Part shown: in pieces, positions 53,101 to 63,220 of the stretch
Layout: each line of letters begins with the position of its first letter
Numbering within the stretch: position 1 is the stretch's first letter
Assembly (NCBI GenBank): GCA_030549495.1
Contig: JAUIRK010000905.1
Coordinates: 625,001 to 689,000 of the forward strand
DNA from: Nectonema munidae
Lineage: Eukaryota > Nematomorpha > Nectonematoida > Nectonematidae
Direction: 5' to 3'
Length of the DNA stretch: 64,000 nt
Translations under genes and position numbers: made by a program
Notes under the pieces: generated by a model
What the model saw: the letters and a program-made list of their open reading frames with translations, nothing else
Told to the model about the DNA's origin: nothing
The model's database searches: none

Positions 53101-56100
53101 CAAATGTTTAAATTTTTGACTTTATCTTTTATATCTTTGTTTATATTTACAATAAATTTTTTTTTCTTTTTTCAATGATGTTTAAAACACTTCTTTCTGC
53201 GTTCACTAACGCATTTGGGAGTTCTTACAAAAACTATTTTACTCGTTCTAGTGTTAAACTTGTAACGTATTTTCCAATATATATAGCATGCGATTTTTTT
53301 CGAATAAAATTGAAATGATGATGAAGTACTTGAGAAAAGAGATTTTTAATTTCTGAAATTTCTTTAGAGAACAAGAAGAAAGCATTAAGATGTTGAATGC
53401 TAAATTCATTGAAGATGGATTTCATTACATCAGCCCCGACACATGAGGAAGGAAAATAGACAAAGAACTAAAACAATGGAAATAAATCAACGCACCAATA
53501 AGTTTAGATTAAAATTTTACAGAGGAATCTTTATCTGAGAATTTTAATCGCAAGGATGTGTTATTGTGTATACTAATGAAAAACGCCTCAAACAAACCAC
53601 AATCGATATCTTTAACGTTAAAATGACGTAAGAACGCCTTTGACGCCCATTCGTTAATGTGTTTTGCCGTTATCCAATCAGGAAGGAGAACCTTAGCAAA
53701 ACCATCTGAATGGTCAGAACTTTTAGAATGAATAAATCCAGCTTTACTGCCTTCATCCAAGGAATAAAAGGAAGAAAATGGAGGAATTCTTAATTCCTGA
53801 ACGATGACTTTTAAAATCTCGCTAATAAAAATTTATTTTTTTTTATATATAATCCATTCATGTAAAAGGAACAAAAGACGTGACTGAAAACAACAAACAA
53901 AGGAAGACATAGAAAGAAATAAGTAGCAACCTCTCTTCGTTGCTTTGAACATGCGCTTTGCAAATCACGTGATATAATACATTTTTAGGAGGCAAAATTC
54001 GAAGCTGACTACAATTTTCTTCAACTAAAATAATGTATTCCTCTTCACTGATATCTTTGAAAAGTTTTTCGGAGTGAAATTCTATACACTTGATCTTATA
54101 TTCTAATCAAAGCAAAAAAGATTAGCAAAATAATGAATACGTAAAATGAGGGGCGCACATCCCGGGGGGCGTTCTATAAGTAAGAGTTGCTGCTTGTTTA
54201 TAAAATATGTATGATGATCGCATTATAGGATGTAATATTCATTCGAATACATGATAATGTAAGATAAAAGAATAAAAGAGGGAATGCAGACTTTCGAGTC
54301 AAACATCATACCAATCTGCTCTGAAATTCCTATCAAAAATATTTTACAAACGATGTGAGAGCTATATAATAATAATAATAATCCATTGTTTCAATATGCA
54401 CACAATAAGTAATTTGACCACAAATTACGCAGAGGCAAACAGCAACCATAATTTAAACGAAGAGTGAGAAAAATATTTTCAGAATCAATTTGAGCATTAT
54501 CGATTTAATATGTATGGATAATTTTATTTTTAAATATTGAAAAAATGCTTAGCTTTAAGTCACCTCTGTCAAGGTTAATTTACTCTTCGGTGGAATATTT
54601 TGAGTGAGTTAAACAACAAAATTGATTTATTAACAAACTTAAAACAATATTTAGAAAAAAAAGATGGTAAGTGAAATTTATTTAAAATTTATATACGTTT
54701 GTTCGATTTTCATAAAAAAAATAAATGAAACCACCAGATTTGCAATTAATTATTTTGCGAGTTACCTCGAGTATTTTGTAAAAATATATTTAAGGAAAAA
54801 AAAGGAAGGACGATAGGCTCTCATCTACTCGCCACATTATTATAAATTTTTAAGAGTATATCTAATATAGAAACTAGGGCATATGTTAACTACAGATAAT
54901 ATTAAAATTAAGCTATAAATATAAATTTACTAATAGGATTTTTTGAAAAAATTTATTGTAATTCGGTCAACTCGAAGTATTATTATAAGTGGCTGGGCCT
55001 GGAACTTCGAGTAAACGAGATTTTTTACTTTAAAAACGAAAACTAAGTACCTATTCTACTCGATATGCATTGTTTGAACTTAGAATGACTTAAAGAATTG
55101 GCTTTTAGTTGTATGCTTATCCCTGCAACACTAGTTCATATAAGTTTAATTTAATAAACATAAAACATTGAAAATTTCAAGGTTTTAGTCGCTAAAGAAA
55201 TCTCAATTTGGTTGTCGTCGATATCCTCGTGTTCACAATACTTTTAATTTTCTATTTCTCTTCCTTTTCTTTGACAAAAAAAATATAAAAATGGGAATTT
55301 TTTTGATATAATCATAACTCATCTATAAAAGAAATTTCTTCATTATCACTAATATTTAGATTAAAATTTAAGACTAGTTATATTTATTAAACATGGGAAA
55401 AGTAGTTGGCTGGATTATTTGAAAAATACTCAACAAGATGCTAAATAAGTGCAATAATCGAATATAAATATTAAAAAACCATTCAGTGTATTTGAAAAAA
55501 TGTAATTTTATGTTACGCAATAAGAAATAATTGCAGCAATAATAAGCTAATTCGTCAAAATTATAGAAAAACAAAATGATTAAAATGGACTAATTGTAAA
55601 TTAAATAGTTTAACATTATTAAAGCTAGATCAACAGAAAAAGACAAGATATTGAAATATATTTTAGACCAATAATTGTAGATAAATTAACAGATTATATA
55701 AAAAATCTTAAGAGAATAGGATATTAAAGGAAGACTTTATTTGAAAACAAACAATATATTTCAGAGCGACTACGTTCTGAGTAGGGCTGGTTAGATGCTG
55801 GATTCGATAACTCAAGGTCTTGGGTTCGATCCCGCATCAAGCCTGCTTTCCTCATAGTTCAATACAAGCCTTTTTGATGAAAACAACCTGCGGTACCTTT
55901 ACCTTTACCTTACCTTTCTTTTTCTATTATCTTAGGATTTTTTTTATATTTTCTTACACAACGGAACAAAATATTATACTTACTAATTAACAGATTAAGC
56001 ATAAATTTAATGAAGTCAAAGGCAAACAATTTAGCATATTAAAAAAACTAGATCAAATCAAATCATGTTAGTTATCATTTGAATTAGTTTAGTTTAGGCG

Positions 56101-59100
56101 AGGTTAAACATGCATAAAGAAGTTCCACTGAATTTAGTTAGTGGATGAATAAAATATGAAGTTAAAAACCGGGAATAGGAGAGCAGGTGATGCGAATGTT
56201 TAGAAAAATCTTGCCAAGCGTATTTAGGCTTGATGTAGACTCTTCATAAATCAATTCAGCAAGTAAATGCAAGGATTCTGAAAAACTTTGATGTTGTGAA
56301 AATTGAAGATTTAGTTTGCCATTTCCTCTTTCCTCATCTGCAAAACTCTTCAAAATTTCTTCTTTTTCTAACTGTAAACTCTATTTGAAAAAGAGGTTAT
56401 TAGACAAAAAATTGAAAACAGCAACCCCCAATATTTTTGCAAACAACTGTACTACAAAAGCATACATTTCCAGCATGCTATAAAGCAAAGATGAAACAAA
56501 ACGTAGATAAATTGCTTCAATACTGGTTTGGTAGTGGGATTGCAATGCTCGACACAAATGAGTTAAAATTTAAATAGAAATATGCAAAAGGTGATTTATA
56601 ATTGGGCTCTTTATTTTTCTTAATTATAGCTATGATTTCAACTTCCCAGCGTTGTGTATGTTTTTTGGATTTGGAAAGCATTTAAAGAGATATCTTTATC
56701 GCTAGAGTTGGCATGAGATTCAGAACATTCTTATTTTCAGGATATTTAAATAAAAGAAAAAGTTTGGATTCATGGGATAGTATCTAAATCAAGTCCAAGC
56801 AAATCAGAATGTTCGATTGGGTAGGGGAGGAGCTTAGCTAGTACGAAATTCAGCGAGCTAAATGATAGGAAGCTAGGCGTGGACTACCTTTGTTCAATAA
56901 AATAAAGTGTTTTTTCGGGTTAAAGGCTTTATTCATTGAGCAGATCTGTATGGAAAAATAATTTAAAAGATTTTGAGAAAATACAAATATGGAATCCTAA
57001 ACTTAAAGGGATTTAAATTTTCAACTAATAGACAAAAAATGTCCAAAAATATATCAATTGCTTATTAATATCATTCCTAGGATGGACCCATCTTTAGAAG
57101 TAAGAAGTGTTGCAAAACATACATTTTGTATTATACAAACTAATATAGTCTCTCAGTAGATATACTAAGCTTATTAAAAATTGAATCTGGGTGTTCCCAT
57201 ATCAATAGCTTAAACCTGGTCTTATCTAATCATAAGGTAGAAGAGAATATCTAACTCGCCTAATACTTATTTTAAACTTAATTCAAGCCCATTCCCTTTG
57301 CGTGGTTTAACTGACTGACTGTCACACCATCAAGTCACTCCAATCCTTATTTTCTTTCTTGCATAAAAAATCGTGCTACTTGATTTCTTTAAAACTCGTT
57401 TGATCAATCTTTTCCTTTTCAACAAAACACAAAGATTCTAGGTACTCATTCTTGATTTTTTTGGGGTTAGAAAATGAAAATTTTATTATAAAATAATTGT
57501 TGTGCAACGAAAATGCCACCACTACGCTTGTCCTCTCAGCTTCCAATTCCACGATAACTGTGGATAACGGCATGTATTTTATCAAGGCGCATTACCCTGT
57601 TTGTAGTTGTAATCGCATCACTACATTCTAGCTTAAAAAGGAACAAAATCGCGAGTCAAAGCAACAATAACGCTTTAGACTTGGACAAATTCTTCACATG
57701 ATCGTGAAGATAAATAATTTGGAGATTTATAGCTTTTCATAAAGTCATCATGCCATTCCCTCAAAGTAGGATTTATAGCTATCATGAGCTTGGTAGATTC
57801 ATCAAATATACCACAGTTCGATGAATCACTAGTTTTATTATGGCAGCGATAGGACATTTAAAATGCAGTAAATTTTAAAATAGTTACCGTTTCAAAATAG
57901 ACTGGATAACACGTTTTAAAATTGAATGAATAGAAAAGGTTAGGTCAGATTCTTTTTCTTTGAGACTTTCCCATTAGCACATGGAGAGACAGTGATCACT
58001 ATTCATCGCATGTAATAAAGCCTTCATCCCTAATTTTTTTTTCACCACTTATTTAAACCGATAGTCACACATCCTATTTCAAATTTGGATGTTCTATTAC
58101 TGAAATAACTGCTTGTGTAACAAAAAGCCGCATCACAAGATATGCTATACTCTAACCAAGTGAACATTACATGTCATGACTTTAAAAAGATCTCAAAAAT
58201 TCATAAAACAATTTTAAAAATTTGCTATAAAAAGGCAAAACCTATTTTACTTTAAAAATTAAACATTAAATATTTTATGTATGATTAACACAAATCTAAA
58301 ACTATTTGTTTATCACTCTTTATTCCAGGTGTTCTCTAAAACCCGTGCGCACCTTTGAATTATCTTAATTTACAAAATTTTATTAAATTTAACCTAAATG
58401 ATCAAAAATATTTAATGTCTGAAATCATTGCGCTATGAAAATATTTCTAACTAAAAACTCTTGAAAAAAGCAAAACCTCAATGCGATCGCATGGCTTTTC
58501 TAGTGCAGTGAAAAGTAATTGACAGCAACAGAATACGCAAATATTAACCCATTTACGACCAATGTTCCTATTTTGGAACATAAGTAATTTCATCTTCGTC
58601 TGCTTTTTTCAATGACTTTGAATATAAATCGTCTGCGTTTTTTAGATATCGTCTGCTTTGCTTGGTCTTAAATGGGTTAACACAGCTATCGAGAGAGGAA
58701 ATAAAGTGACCGAGGAAGAAAACATCACCTTGAGAGCACCATATACAACAGAAGATAGTGACACTCCAGTGAATGATGATGAAACCAAATGTTTCACTTA
58801 ATCAGCAACAGGTAGGCAGAAATTTTTCTGCGCCCAGCAATTCAACAAGAGCGATACTCAGTTTTAATAAGTTCTTTAAATTTGTTATGTTGTAATGTTG
58901 CTTTGTATTGAACGATTAATGAAATGAAATGGATTAAATCAAGCTGTCTTTTTATATTATAAGCAGGGGCGCACATCCTCGAAATTATTGAGGGGGGCGA
59001 AATTTTTTTGTTGCAATTTTCAAAATTAGTGGTCTGAAAATACCATGAGAGACAAAATATTCAAGCAATCCTTTAAAATAGAGTGTATTCAGCGCATACC

Positions 59101-62100
59101 TAAAGTCCTAAATTTATAAGACTACTTTATATTTTTTTTTACAAATTTGGTGAATTTACTATACTTCAAGCGAAAATATTTTAATTAAATTTGCAGAATA
59201 TACACTAGTTTAAAAAAATCCAAAATTGTTGGAGGGGGGGGGGGGGTGGAATAGGCTTTTCATTTGAAAATCAAGTAGTCTACCAGACACATTACAGGAA
59301 TTGATGAAAAGATATTTGATTCATAGAGAAAACAACTGAAAACAAATAACTGAAGGTTGGATAGTTTTATATGAGTGAATGTAGTCTGAAGGCAAAGAGT
59401 CTACTAGACACCCTGCGATGTTTATATGAAAAAATGTGATTGATCCAGGGGCAAGGTTATACAATGAAGTTATAATTGTGCAAACAAAAATAAAACAATA
59501 AATTAAGATTGTATTCTATAGAGCTTCAACAAAAACTAAAAAATTTTAGAGCATAACTTAAGTTTTTTGAAAACTAATTTGACGTATCCCCTACAGCATA
59601 CTCTATGGGTGGCATGGCAGGTTGGTTGAGATGATGGACATAGCATGGAAGCCTCTGGATTCGATTCCTCATCGATACCAATTTGTTCATAGTTTGACAT
59701 AAGCGGTACATCAGTGCCTGGTCAATGAAAATACATCCGCTGCACCTTACCTTTTACTCAAAATTGAAAATTCGCCCCCCCCCACGGATGTGCGCCCCTA
59801 TATAAATATATGTCTTACCTACTACCAAATATTTTCGACAATTGGTTTAAATTTCATTATGAATCAACCTACTATAAATGAAGATATACTTGCAAAATAA
59901 TGACTACCTTCAACATATTAGCCCCAACTAAACTCTCAGGGATCTAGATATAGATTCCTGACATTTTGGAATAAGGATTTTTAAATGTGTCTTGGACGCA
60001 AACAAAAAAAGTATTTTATTTCTGAATATAATAGTGATTGCGGTCTGTATAATTGTTGCGTGTGTATATATAATCAAATAGTAGGTTCAGGTAATCTTGC
60101 ACTATCCGTGCACAAGATGAGGTAGAAAAAATGAGCTGGCTTTTCAGTTAAATCCACATTTTTTAGTTGGATCCTTCATTTTATCAAAAGCTTTTTCGAT
60201 CAAAAAATGATGTTACAAAAACTTCGTCAAAAATTAGCAATACCTAACTAATTAAAAATCTCTAATTTGTTAAAACCTTCTTGTACTTCAGCTAATGGTC
60301 TATTGATTATCATCCTTATGTAGTTGTTGTTAGTCTTTATATGAGTATAATCTATCAGTTCAAAACAAAGCTTTGTTTAAACTGAGAGAGTATTCCATAA
60401 AAGCAAGTACTCTCAGGGAAAAGTGTAGAATTTTGTTACACTTTCGCAGTAGCAGCGATAAACCAGTGTAATTTCAAGCCAACCCGCAAAAATCCACCAT
60501 AAGGTACTGCTGGCTTTTTTCAGGCTTCTACATATGGCTAGCTAGTACTATATTATCATCCTTAAAAATAAAATGATATACTAAGATGTGTACTTTTATT
60601 TTATTCTAATCTTGTACATATGAAAAATGCTAACAATTCATATATTCTCTTTATTTTTAAAAATTAAATTTCTTACTTTATCTGCTTAAAACAGACGATT
60701 TTAATTTCGTTGGACACCCGTGTAATACTGGTCCTCAAAGGTCAACATCCAGCTGTTACATTTGTTAGTACGGACCTTTAGTTTCTTTTGGAAGAGTCAA
60801 CAGCCTTGTTCTGTATTTATAAGTTTTTTGAAAGTAATAAATATTAATCAGAAAAAAGATGGTGTATAAAATTTGTATGTTCCTGGAGAGCAGATATTTA
60901 GAAAGCCCTTAGTATTAATCGTTCAAAACTAGTTACTTCAGATGATTAATTGTTAACCAATTTTTAAGCTTAGACACCCAAAGAGACTTTCTAAATAATT
61001 ATAATTAGAATTGGGTTGACTTAAAAATTGCGAAAATTTTAGATAATCACAACTTGTCCACAGTAAAGCATCGAAACAAAAACGTCTTTGGATAGACAGA
61101 AGTAGTAAATAAAAATAGATATAAAAGATATTTCTACCTTTTTAAGAGTTGTACATTTTTCTATGGAATCAAGTTGTTCTTCAGTAGCTAACTTTTTCTC
61201 TCCAATTTCTGAATCCAAGTTGAAAGAATATTTCGTTACTTAAAAAAGCAAATAAAAACAAAATTTCCTTTTAAAAGGTTAAAAACAAATCACAGATATT
61301 TTTTGTCAATTTAAATTTAAATAAAATAAAAGATAATGAATATTTTCTGAATCCAAGTTGAAAGAATATTTCGTTACTTAAAAAAGCAAATAAAAACAAA
61401 ATTTCCTTTTAAAAGGTTAAAAACAAATCACAGATATTTTTTGTCAATTTAAATTTAAATAAAATAAAAGATAATGAATATTTTACGGTTATTAACCCAC
61501 ATTGGGAAAGAAAATATTATCAAGATTTGAATTTAAAAAGTAAAACTAATACAAATTATTTCAAGCTCAGATAATAAATGACTTTACAAGTTCTTATTCT
61601 ATACATTTTCAAGTTTACATTGGCACTATGTAAGTTCAAATTGAAACTAAGTAAGTTCAAATTGGCACTAAACAAATTCAAAATAGCATTAAGCCATTAA
61701 ATCCCAAGCATATTATTTTCTCAAATTCATCACAAATTTAATACAGCCTATATATCTATTTTTAAAAATAAGTTATAAAATCTGGAAAAAAATTTATGAC
61801 CCCTAAGGGTAGGGATTCTTAACCGGTGAAGCGCTACTAGAGAGGGCGCATACAAGTTTGTTAAAGAAGGAGCAAGGAATGAAAATGTTTAAAAAGGGAG
61901 AAACTAGTTTTTGGAAGAATAAATATAGTAAAATTTAAAGCACAATAAAAATATTTGATGCTCAGTATGGATGAGATCAAATTCATTTTTCACACACAAA
62001 TTGAAGAAAAGCCGAAGCTGTAGCAGTATTGGAGAAAATCAAAGATCCCTCAAAAACTTTTAATCAGTTAGATCCTTGACTCCACAAGCAAAACTAATCT

Positions 62101-63220
62101 ACCAGGAGATCCTAAAACTATTTACCAGTTCAAGATCTTTTGTAACAATGAAACCTTTCCTTTTACGTCTCATCTAAAAATACTAAAAATTGATTATTTG
62201 TTTAAAAATAAGAATTTTTTTTGAAATTAATTTAGAATTAACTTAGATATTGTTTGCTTTTCAAAAAACTTTTAGAAGTTCTTATTCTACATTTGATTCC
62301 AAAAACTTCACTAGTTCTGTAGGTGAGTGAGTACTTTTTTAGGTTTTAAATCAAGTTGTTTAGTGTTGGCTGTTTTAAAGTAATAATACTATAACTTGAA
62401 TGAAGAAAATAAAAAATACATAAAATAAATTTTACATTTTCCAGAAGCTGTAGATGAGAAAAAGGAACTTTTATCTTGACTTATAAAAATGCTTAGATGT
62501 TGATTCAGTGGTGAATGGTCTTTGAAAATGACGTCACCTGTTTTATACTTTCTAACATCAATCTAAATGCCAGATATATCAAAGCAAAACTCGGGAAAAA
62601 ATAGAAATTATTACCTTCCCACTTTTCCAGGTGACAGCAAGGAAATAATCACAGACAGTATTTCCAAATGATATAAATGAGGTGGCGTAATTTTTGCTCT
62701 GAAAGTTTTTGTATAAAAACAATGATTACTTATTACAAAGATCAATTACTTTTAATCTCCAAACGCGTTTACTATTTTCATAAACACCAACAGTTCCTTC
62801 TGTCAAAATGTATGCAAAAAAATCTTGAGTCACCCAGCACAAGGATTTAACAACCTGAAAAACAAAGATTTAGTATAATAATGGGGAATCAAAAAATTAC
62901 ATCAGAGAAGGAAATTTCATTTATTATTTCATCATCTTTGAAAACTTTGACATCACAATCATCACAACTAACCAAAAACTAAAGAAAATAAGAGAATAAT
63001 TTTCTTGATCCAAAAATATAAATCTTACAACACTATCAAATTCTTCTGTTAATGGAAAAAACCAAAGGCTAAAGGAAACGGATTCAACGGATCCAGGAAG
63101 AAGAGTCCATAAAATTTCATTTCCTCTGATATCAATTACTTGTAGGAAGTACTGGCCGGCAACGATTAACTGTGTTGTTTCGTTTTCATTCAAACAAACA
63201 TCTTTAATGTCATCCTTGAA
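50113..63220 (-). CDS. BBS2: BBS2, BBSome subunit (13 exons; N-terminus outside window)
   Basis: Joined on the minus strand, the exons give about 623 codons plus the stop; human BBS2 has 721. The BBSome coats cargo for transport into and out of cilia. In order the protein shows a propeller end (AGQYFLQVIDIRGNEILWTL; CDVKVFKDDEI; LTEGTVGVYENSKRVWRLK; SKNYATSF; YKTGDVIFKD), a coiled-coil linker rich in Lys/Glu (EIGEKKLATEEQ, LQLEKEEILKSF), an ear-like beta region (IKCIEFHSEKLFKD, LPPKNVLYHVI) and helical C-terminal parts (VSAEVALEHKE, ARNKYSTVFNL, CKEALKVMDVEKVIKVL). Each piece falls in register with BBS2 as I remember it. All 12 junction phases are consistent. The sequence is clearly divergent. 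AATAAA (50113-50118, minus strand) lies just after the stop. Upstream exons for the first ~110-120 residues were not found in 63221-64000. Confidence 0.9.
50141..50241 (-). CDS. BBS2: BBS2 last exon
   Basis: It follows TATTAAAG. Two bases complete Val; then GSFRMEFLSQCKEALKVMDV and EKVIKVLSCQQI end at TAG (50141-50143). This matches the VGKPK...ACRDAI...LFKIM C-terminus of the family. A poly-A signal lies about 23 bases further on. Confidence 0.85.
50242..51537 (-). other. 1.3 kb BBS2 intron
   Basis: No coding exon recognised. The plus strand near 50950-51000 reads LGVILTNEKPSIILSKSDF, but nothing around it confirms a transposon. Confidence 0.5.
51538..51686 (-). CDS. BBS2: BBS2 exon 12 of those seen
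   Basis: One base completes Met; 49 codons run from QLARNKYSTVFNL to IIQNSSRIK, plus one base. Acceptor TATTTTGAAG, donor AAGG|GTAAAT. Register with the M..MK.RY.ELYDLNRDL...IQRAGRLR region of BBS2 is exact in length. Reading through the donor would instead give a short tail ending at 51500, but the next exon fits in phase, so splicing is preferred. Confidence 0.85.
52200..52312 (-). CDS. BBS2: BBS2 exon 11 of those seen
   Basis: 37 codons (FSKMHESYEG to VALEHKE) plus two bases. Acceptor AATTTAG, donor AAAT|GTAAGC. The region corresponds to the LIRSLLVGAEDARLMRDM segment; the SAE core is kept. Confidence 0.85.
52776..52903 (-). mobile_element. tRNA-derived SINE, copy 5 (worn), in BBS2 intron
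   Basis: It carries ATCGAGAAGGCACTATTTTA, a worn box B and GGGTGTCAGGTGTC in place of the usual start, then GCGCGTGAGTAAGG on the minus strand. The block order follows the other SINE copies. Confidence 0.45.
53330..53467 (-). CDS. BBS2: BBS2 exon 10 of those seen
   Basis: 46 codons (FFVYFPSSCVGADVMKSI to KNLFSQ), phase 0 at both ends. Acceptor TTGTTTTAG, donor CAA|GTACTT. It aligns with DLAGDIIQSMASFF through the ELRKVLVKV region. Confidence 0.88.
53521..53821 (-). CDS. BBS2: BBS2 exon 9 of those seen
   Basis: One base completes Ser; 100 codons run from EILKVIVQELRIPPFSSFYS to LRLKFSDKDSS. Acceptor TTTTTATTAG, donor TCT|GTAAAA. ELRIPPFSSFYSLD matches ELTRQLPRFSMYALTSLD, and AFFISIHNNTSLRLKF matches VCFTSLRNGGHLHIKI. 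Confidence 0.9.
53931..54102 (-). CDS. BBS2: BBS2 exon 8 of those seen
   Basis: Two bases complete Glu; 56 codons (YKIKCIEFHSEKLF to AHVQSNEE) and two bases follow. Acceptor TTTGATTAG. The donor GAGAG|GTTGCT is weak but is required by phase. LRILPPKNVLYHVICKAHV matches the IPIVPPKDVPVDLHLKAFV segment. Confidence 0.88.
54150..54180. repeat. GGGGCGCACATCC terminal fragment
   Basis: GAGGGGCGCACATCCCGGGG resembles the ends of the element at 58964-59800. It is a solitary terminus just upstream of the exon-8 acceptor. Confidence 0.5.
55783..55912 (+). mobile_element. tRNA-derived SINE, copy 6 (best preserved)
   Basis: Box-A-like GGCTGGTTAGATGCTGG, box B GGGTTCGATCC (55822-55832), GCATCAAGCC, CTCATAGTTCAATACAAG and a CCTTTACCTTTACCTTACC tail. 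A 16-base stretch (GGCGCAATTGTGCC region) is lost compared with copy 1. It sits antisense to BBS2 in the intron between exons 7 and 8. Confidence 0.7.
56170..56380 (-). CDS. BBS2: BBS2 exon 7 of those seen
   Basis: 70 codons (SLQLEKEEILKSFADEERGN to IRITCSPIP) plus G. Acceptor TTTTCAAATAG, donor CCCG|GTTTTT. Coiled-coil start followed by a beta-type stretch LHLLAELIYEESTSS, equivalent to the TAHTELRISTSND region. Length and phase fit exons 6 and 8. Confidence 0.82.
57370..57900 (-). pseudogene. Two-copy decayed sequence, intron copy
   Basis: Two open pieces (57675-57857 and 57376-57585, minus strand) flank a short AG...GTAATG segment. The first reads MSYRCHNKTSDSSNCG to RSCEEFVQ; the second contains VIVELEAERTSVVVAFSLHN. 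The same order is found at 44265-44515 plus 49670-49800. Frames do not join across the shared borders, so the copy is probably dead. Product unknown. Confidence 0.4.
58544..58680. mobile_element. TTAA-flanked MITE, copy 4 (best preserved)
   Basis: TTAA lies at both ends. The left end is TTAACCCATTTACGACCAA; the right end, reverse complement, is TTAACCCATTTAAGACCAA. The interior has TTCGTCTGCTTTTTTCAATG, AATCGTCTGCG and GATATCGTCTGCTTTGC, the same motif set as the copies at 10680, 17068 and 41329. Confidence 0.75.
58964..59800. mobile_element. DNA transposon with GGGGCGCACATCC ends
   Basis: The left end is CAGGGGCGCACATCCTCGAA; the right end, reverse complement, is TAGGGGCGCACATCCGTGGG. G-rich and C-rich tracts (59233-59248, 59775-59783) lie inside. 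No transposase frame is visible. Flanks ATTATAAG and TATAAATA do not match convincingly. hAT-like by its ends only. A SINE is nested near its right side. Confidence 0.6.
59611..59757 (+). mobile_element. tRNA-derived SINE, copy 7
   Basis: GGTTGGTTGAGATGATGG, box-B-like GGATTCGATTCC, TCATAGTTTGACATAAGCGG and CACCTTACCTTTTAC follow the family order. It lies inside the element at 58964-59800. Confidence 0.55.
61138..61238 (-). CDS. BBS2: BBS2 exon 6 of those seen
   Basis: Two bases complete Leu; 33 codons (TKYSFNLDSEIGEKKL to IEKCTTLKK) follow. Acceptor TTTTTTAAG, donor AAG|GTAGAA. The junction SGK-L-TKY fits the DGEIRGY position, and the rest is the start of the coiled coil. The 5' end of this exon is included in a 138-bp tandem duplication. 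Confidence 0.82.
61206..61481. repeat. Near-identical 138-bp tandem duplication across a splice acceptor
   Basis: 61206-61343 and 61344-61481 appear identical or nearly so. Each unit contains 33 bases of BBS2 exon 6 (GAATCCAAGTTGAAAGAATA on the plus strand), its acceptor and about 105 bp of intron. Confidence 0.9.
61800..61860. repeat. Possible hAT-like terminal fragment
   Basis: TAGGGATTCTTAACCGGTG followed by AGAGAGGGCGCAT resembles hAT termini such as that at 45473. No second end or target duplication was found. Confidence 0.25.
62436..62562 (-). CDS. BBS2: BBS2 exon 5 of those seen
   Basis: 42 codons (IDVRKYKTGDVIFKDH to STASGK) plus T. Acceptor GGCATTTAG, donor AAAT|GTAAAA. IDVRKYKTGDVIFKD matches VDARSDRTGEVIFKD. 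Confidence 0.92.
62615..62698 (-). CDS. BBS2: BBS2 exon 4 of those seen
   Basis: 28 codons, SKNYATSFISFGNTVCDYFL to WKSGK, phase 0 both ends. Acceptor AACTTTCAG, donor AAG|GTAATA. Matches SKNHAMSIHAFDLN...GWSNGK. Confidence 0.92.
62750..62854 (-). CDS. BBS2: BBS2 exon 3 of those seen
   Basis: 35 codons, VVKSLCWVTQDFFAYILTEG then TVGVYENSKRVWRLK, phase 0 both ends. Acceptor TTTTTCAG, donor AAA|GTAATT. TVGVYxxSxRxWRxK is a signature of the BBS2 middle domain. Confidence 0.94.
62901..62978 (-). CDS. BBS2: BBS2 exon 2 of those seen
   Basis: 26 codons, FLVSCDDCDVKVFKDDEI to ISFSD, phase 0 both ends. Acceptor TTTCTTTAG, donor GAT|GTAATT. It matches ELLVGSEDFDIRVFKEDEI. Confidence 0.93.
63029..63220 (-). 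CDS. BBS2: BBS2 first visible exon
   Basis: 64 codons (FKDDIKDVCLNENE to PLTEEFDSV), phase 0 both ends. Acceptor ATTTTTTAG, donor GTT|GTAAGA. AGQYFLQVIDIRGNEILWTL matches the [20 protein letters not shown] strand pair of the propeller. A preceding exon is required. Confidence 0.88.

Larger units (their letters stand above)
56381..61137 (-). other. 4.8 kb BBS2 intron with transposon sequence
   Basis: It holds the 57.4-57.9 kb decayed sequence, a TTAA MITE, the 58964-59800 element with a SINE inside, and near 60690-60760 a worn TTAA-MITE end (CAGACGATTTTAAT...GGTCCTCAAAGG). The rest is unassigned. Confidence 0.6.

Noticed and set aside
62100-62175. Possible extra BBS2 exon (ATGAGACGTAAAAGG... 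on the minus strand)
   Set aside because: Exon 5 joins exon 6 directly in phase and in register with the family; the candidate fits no phase.
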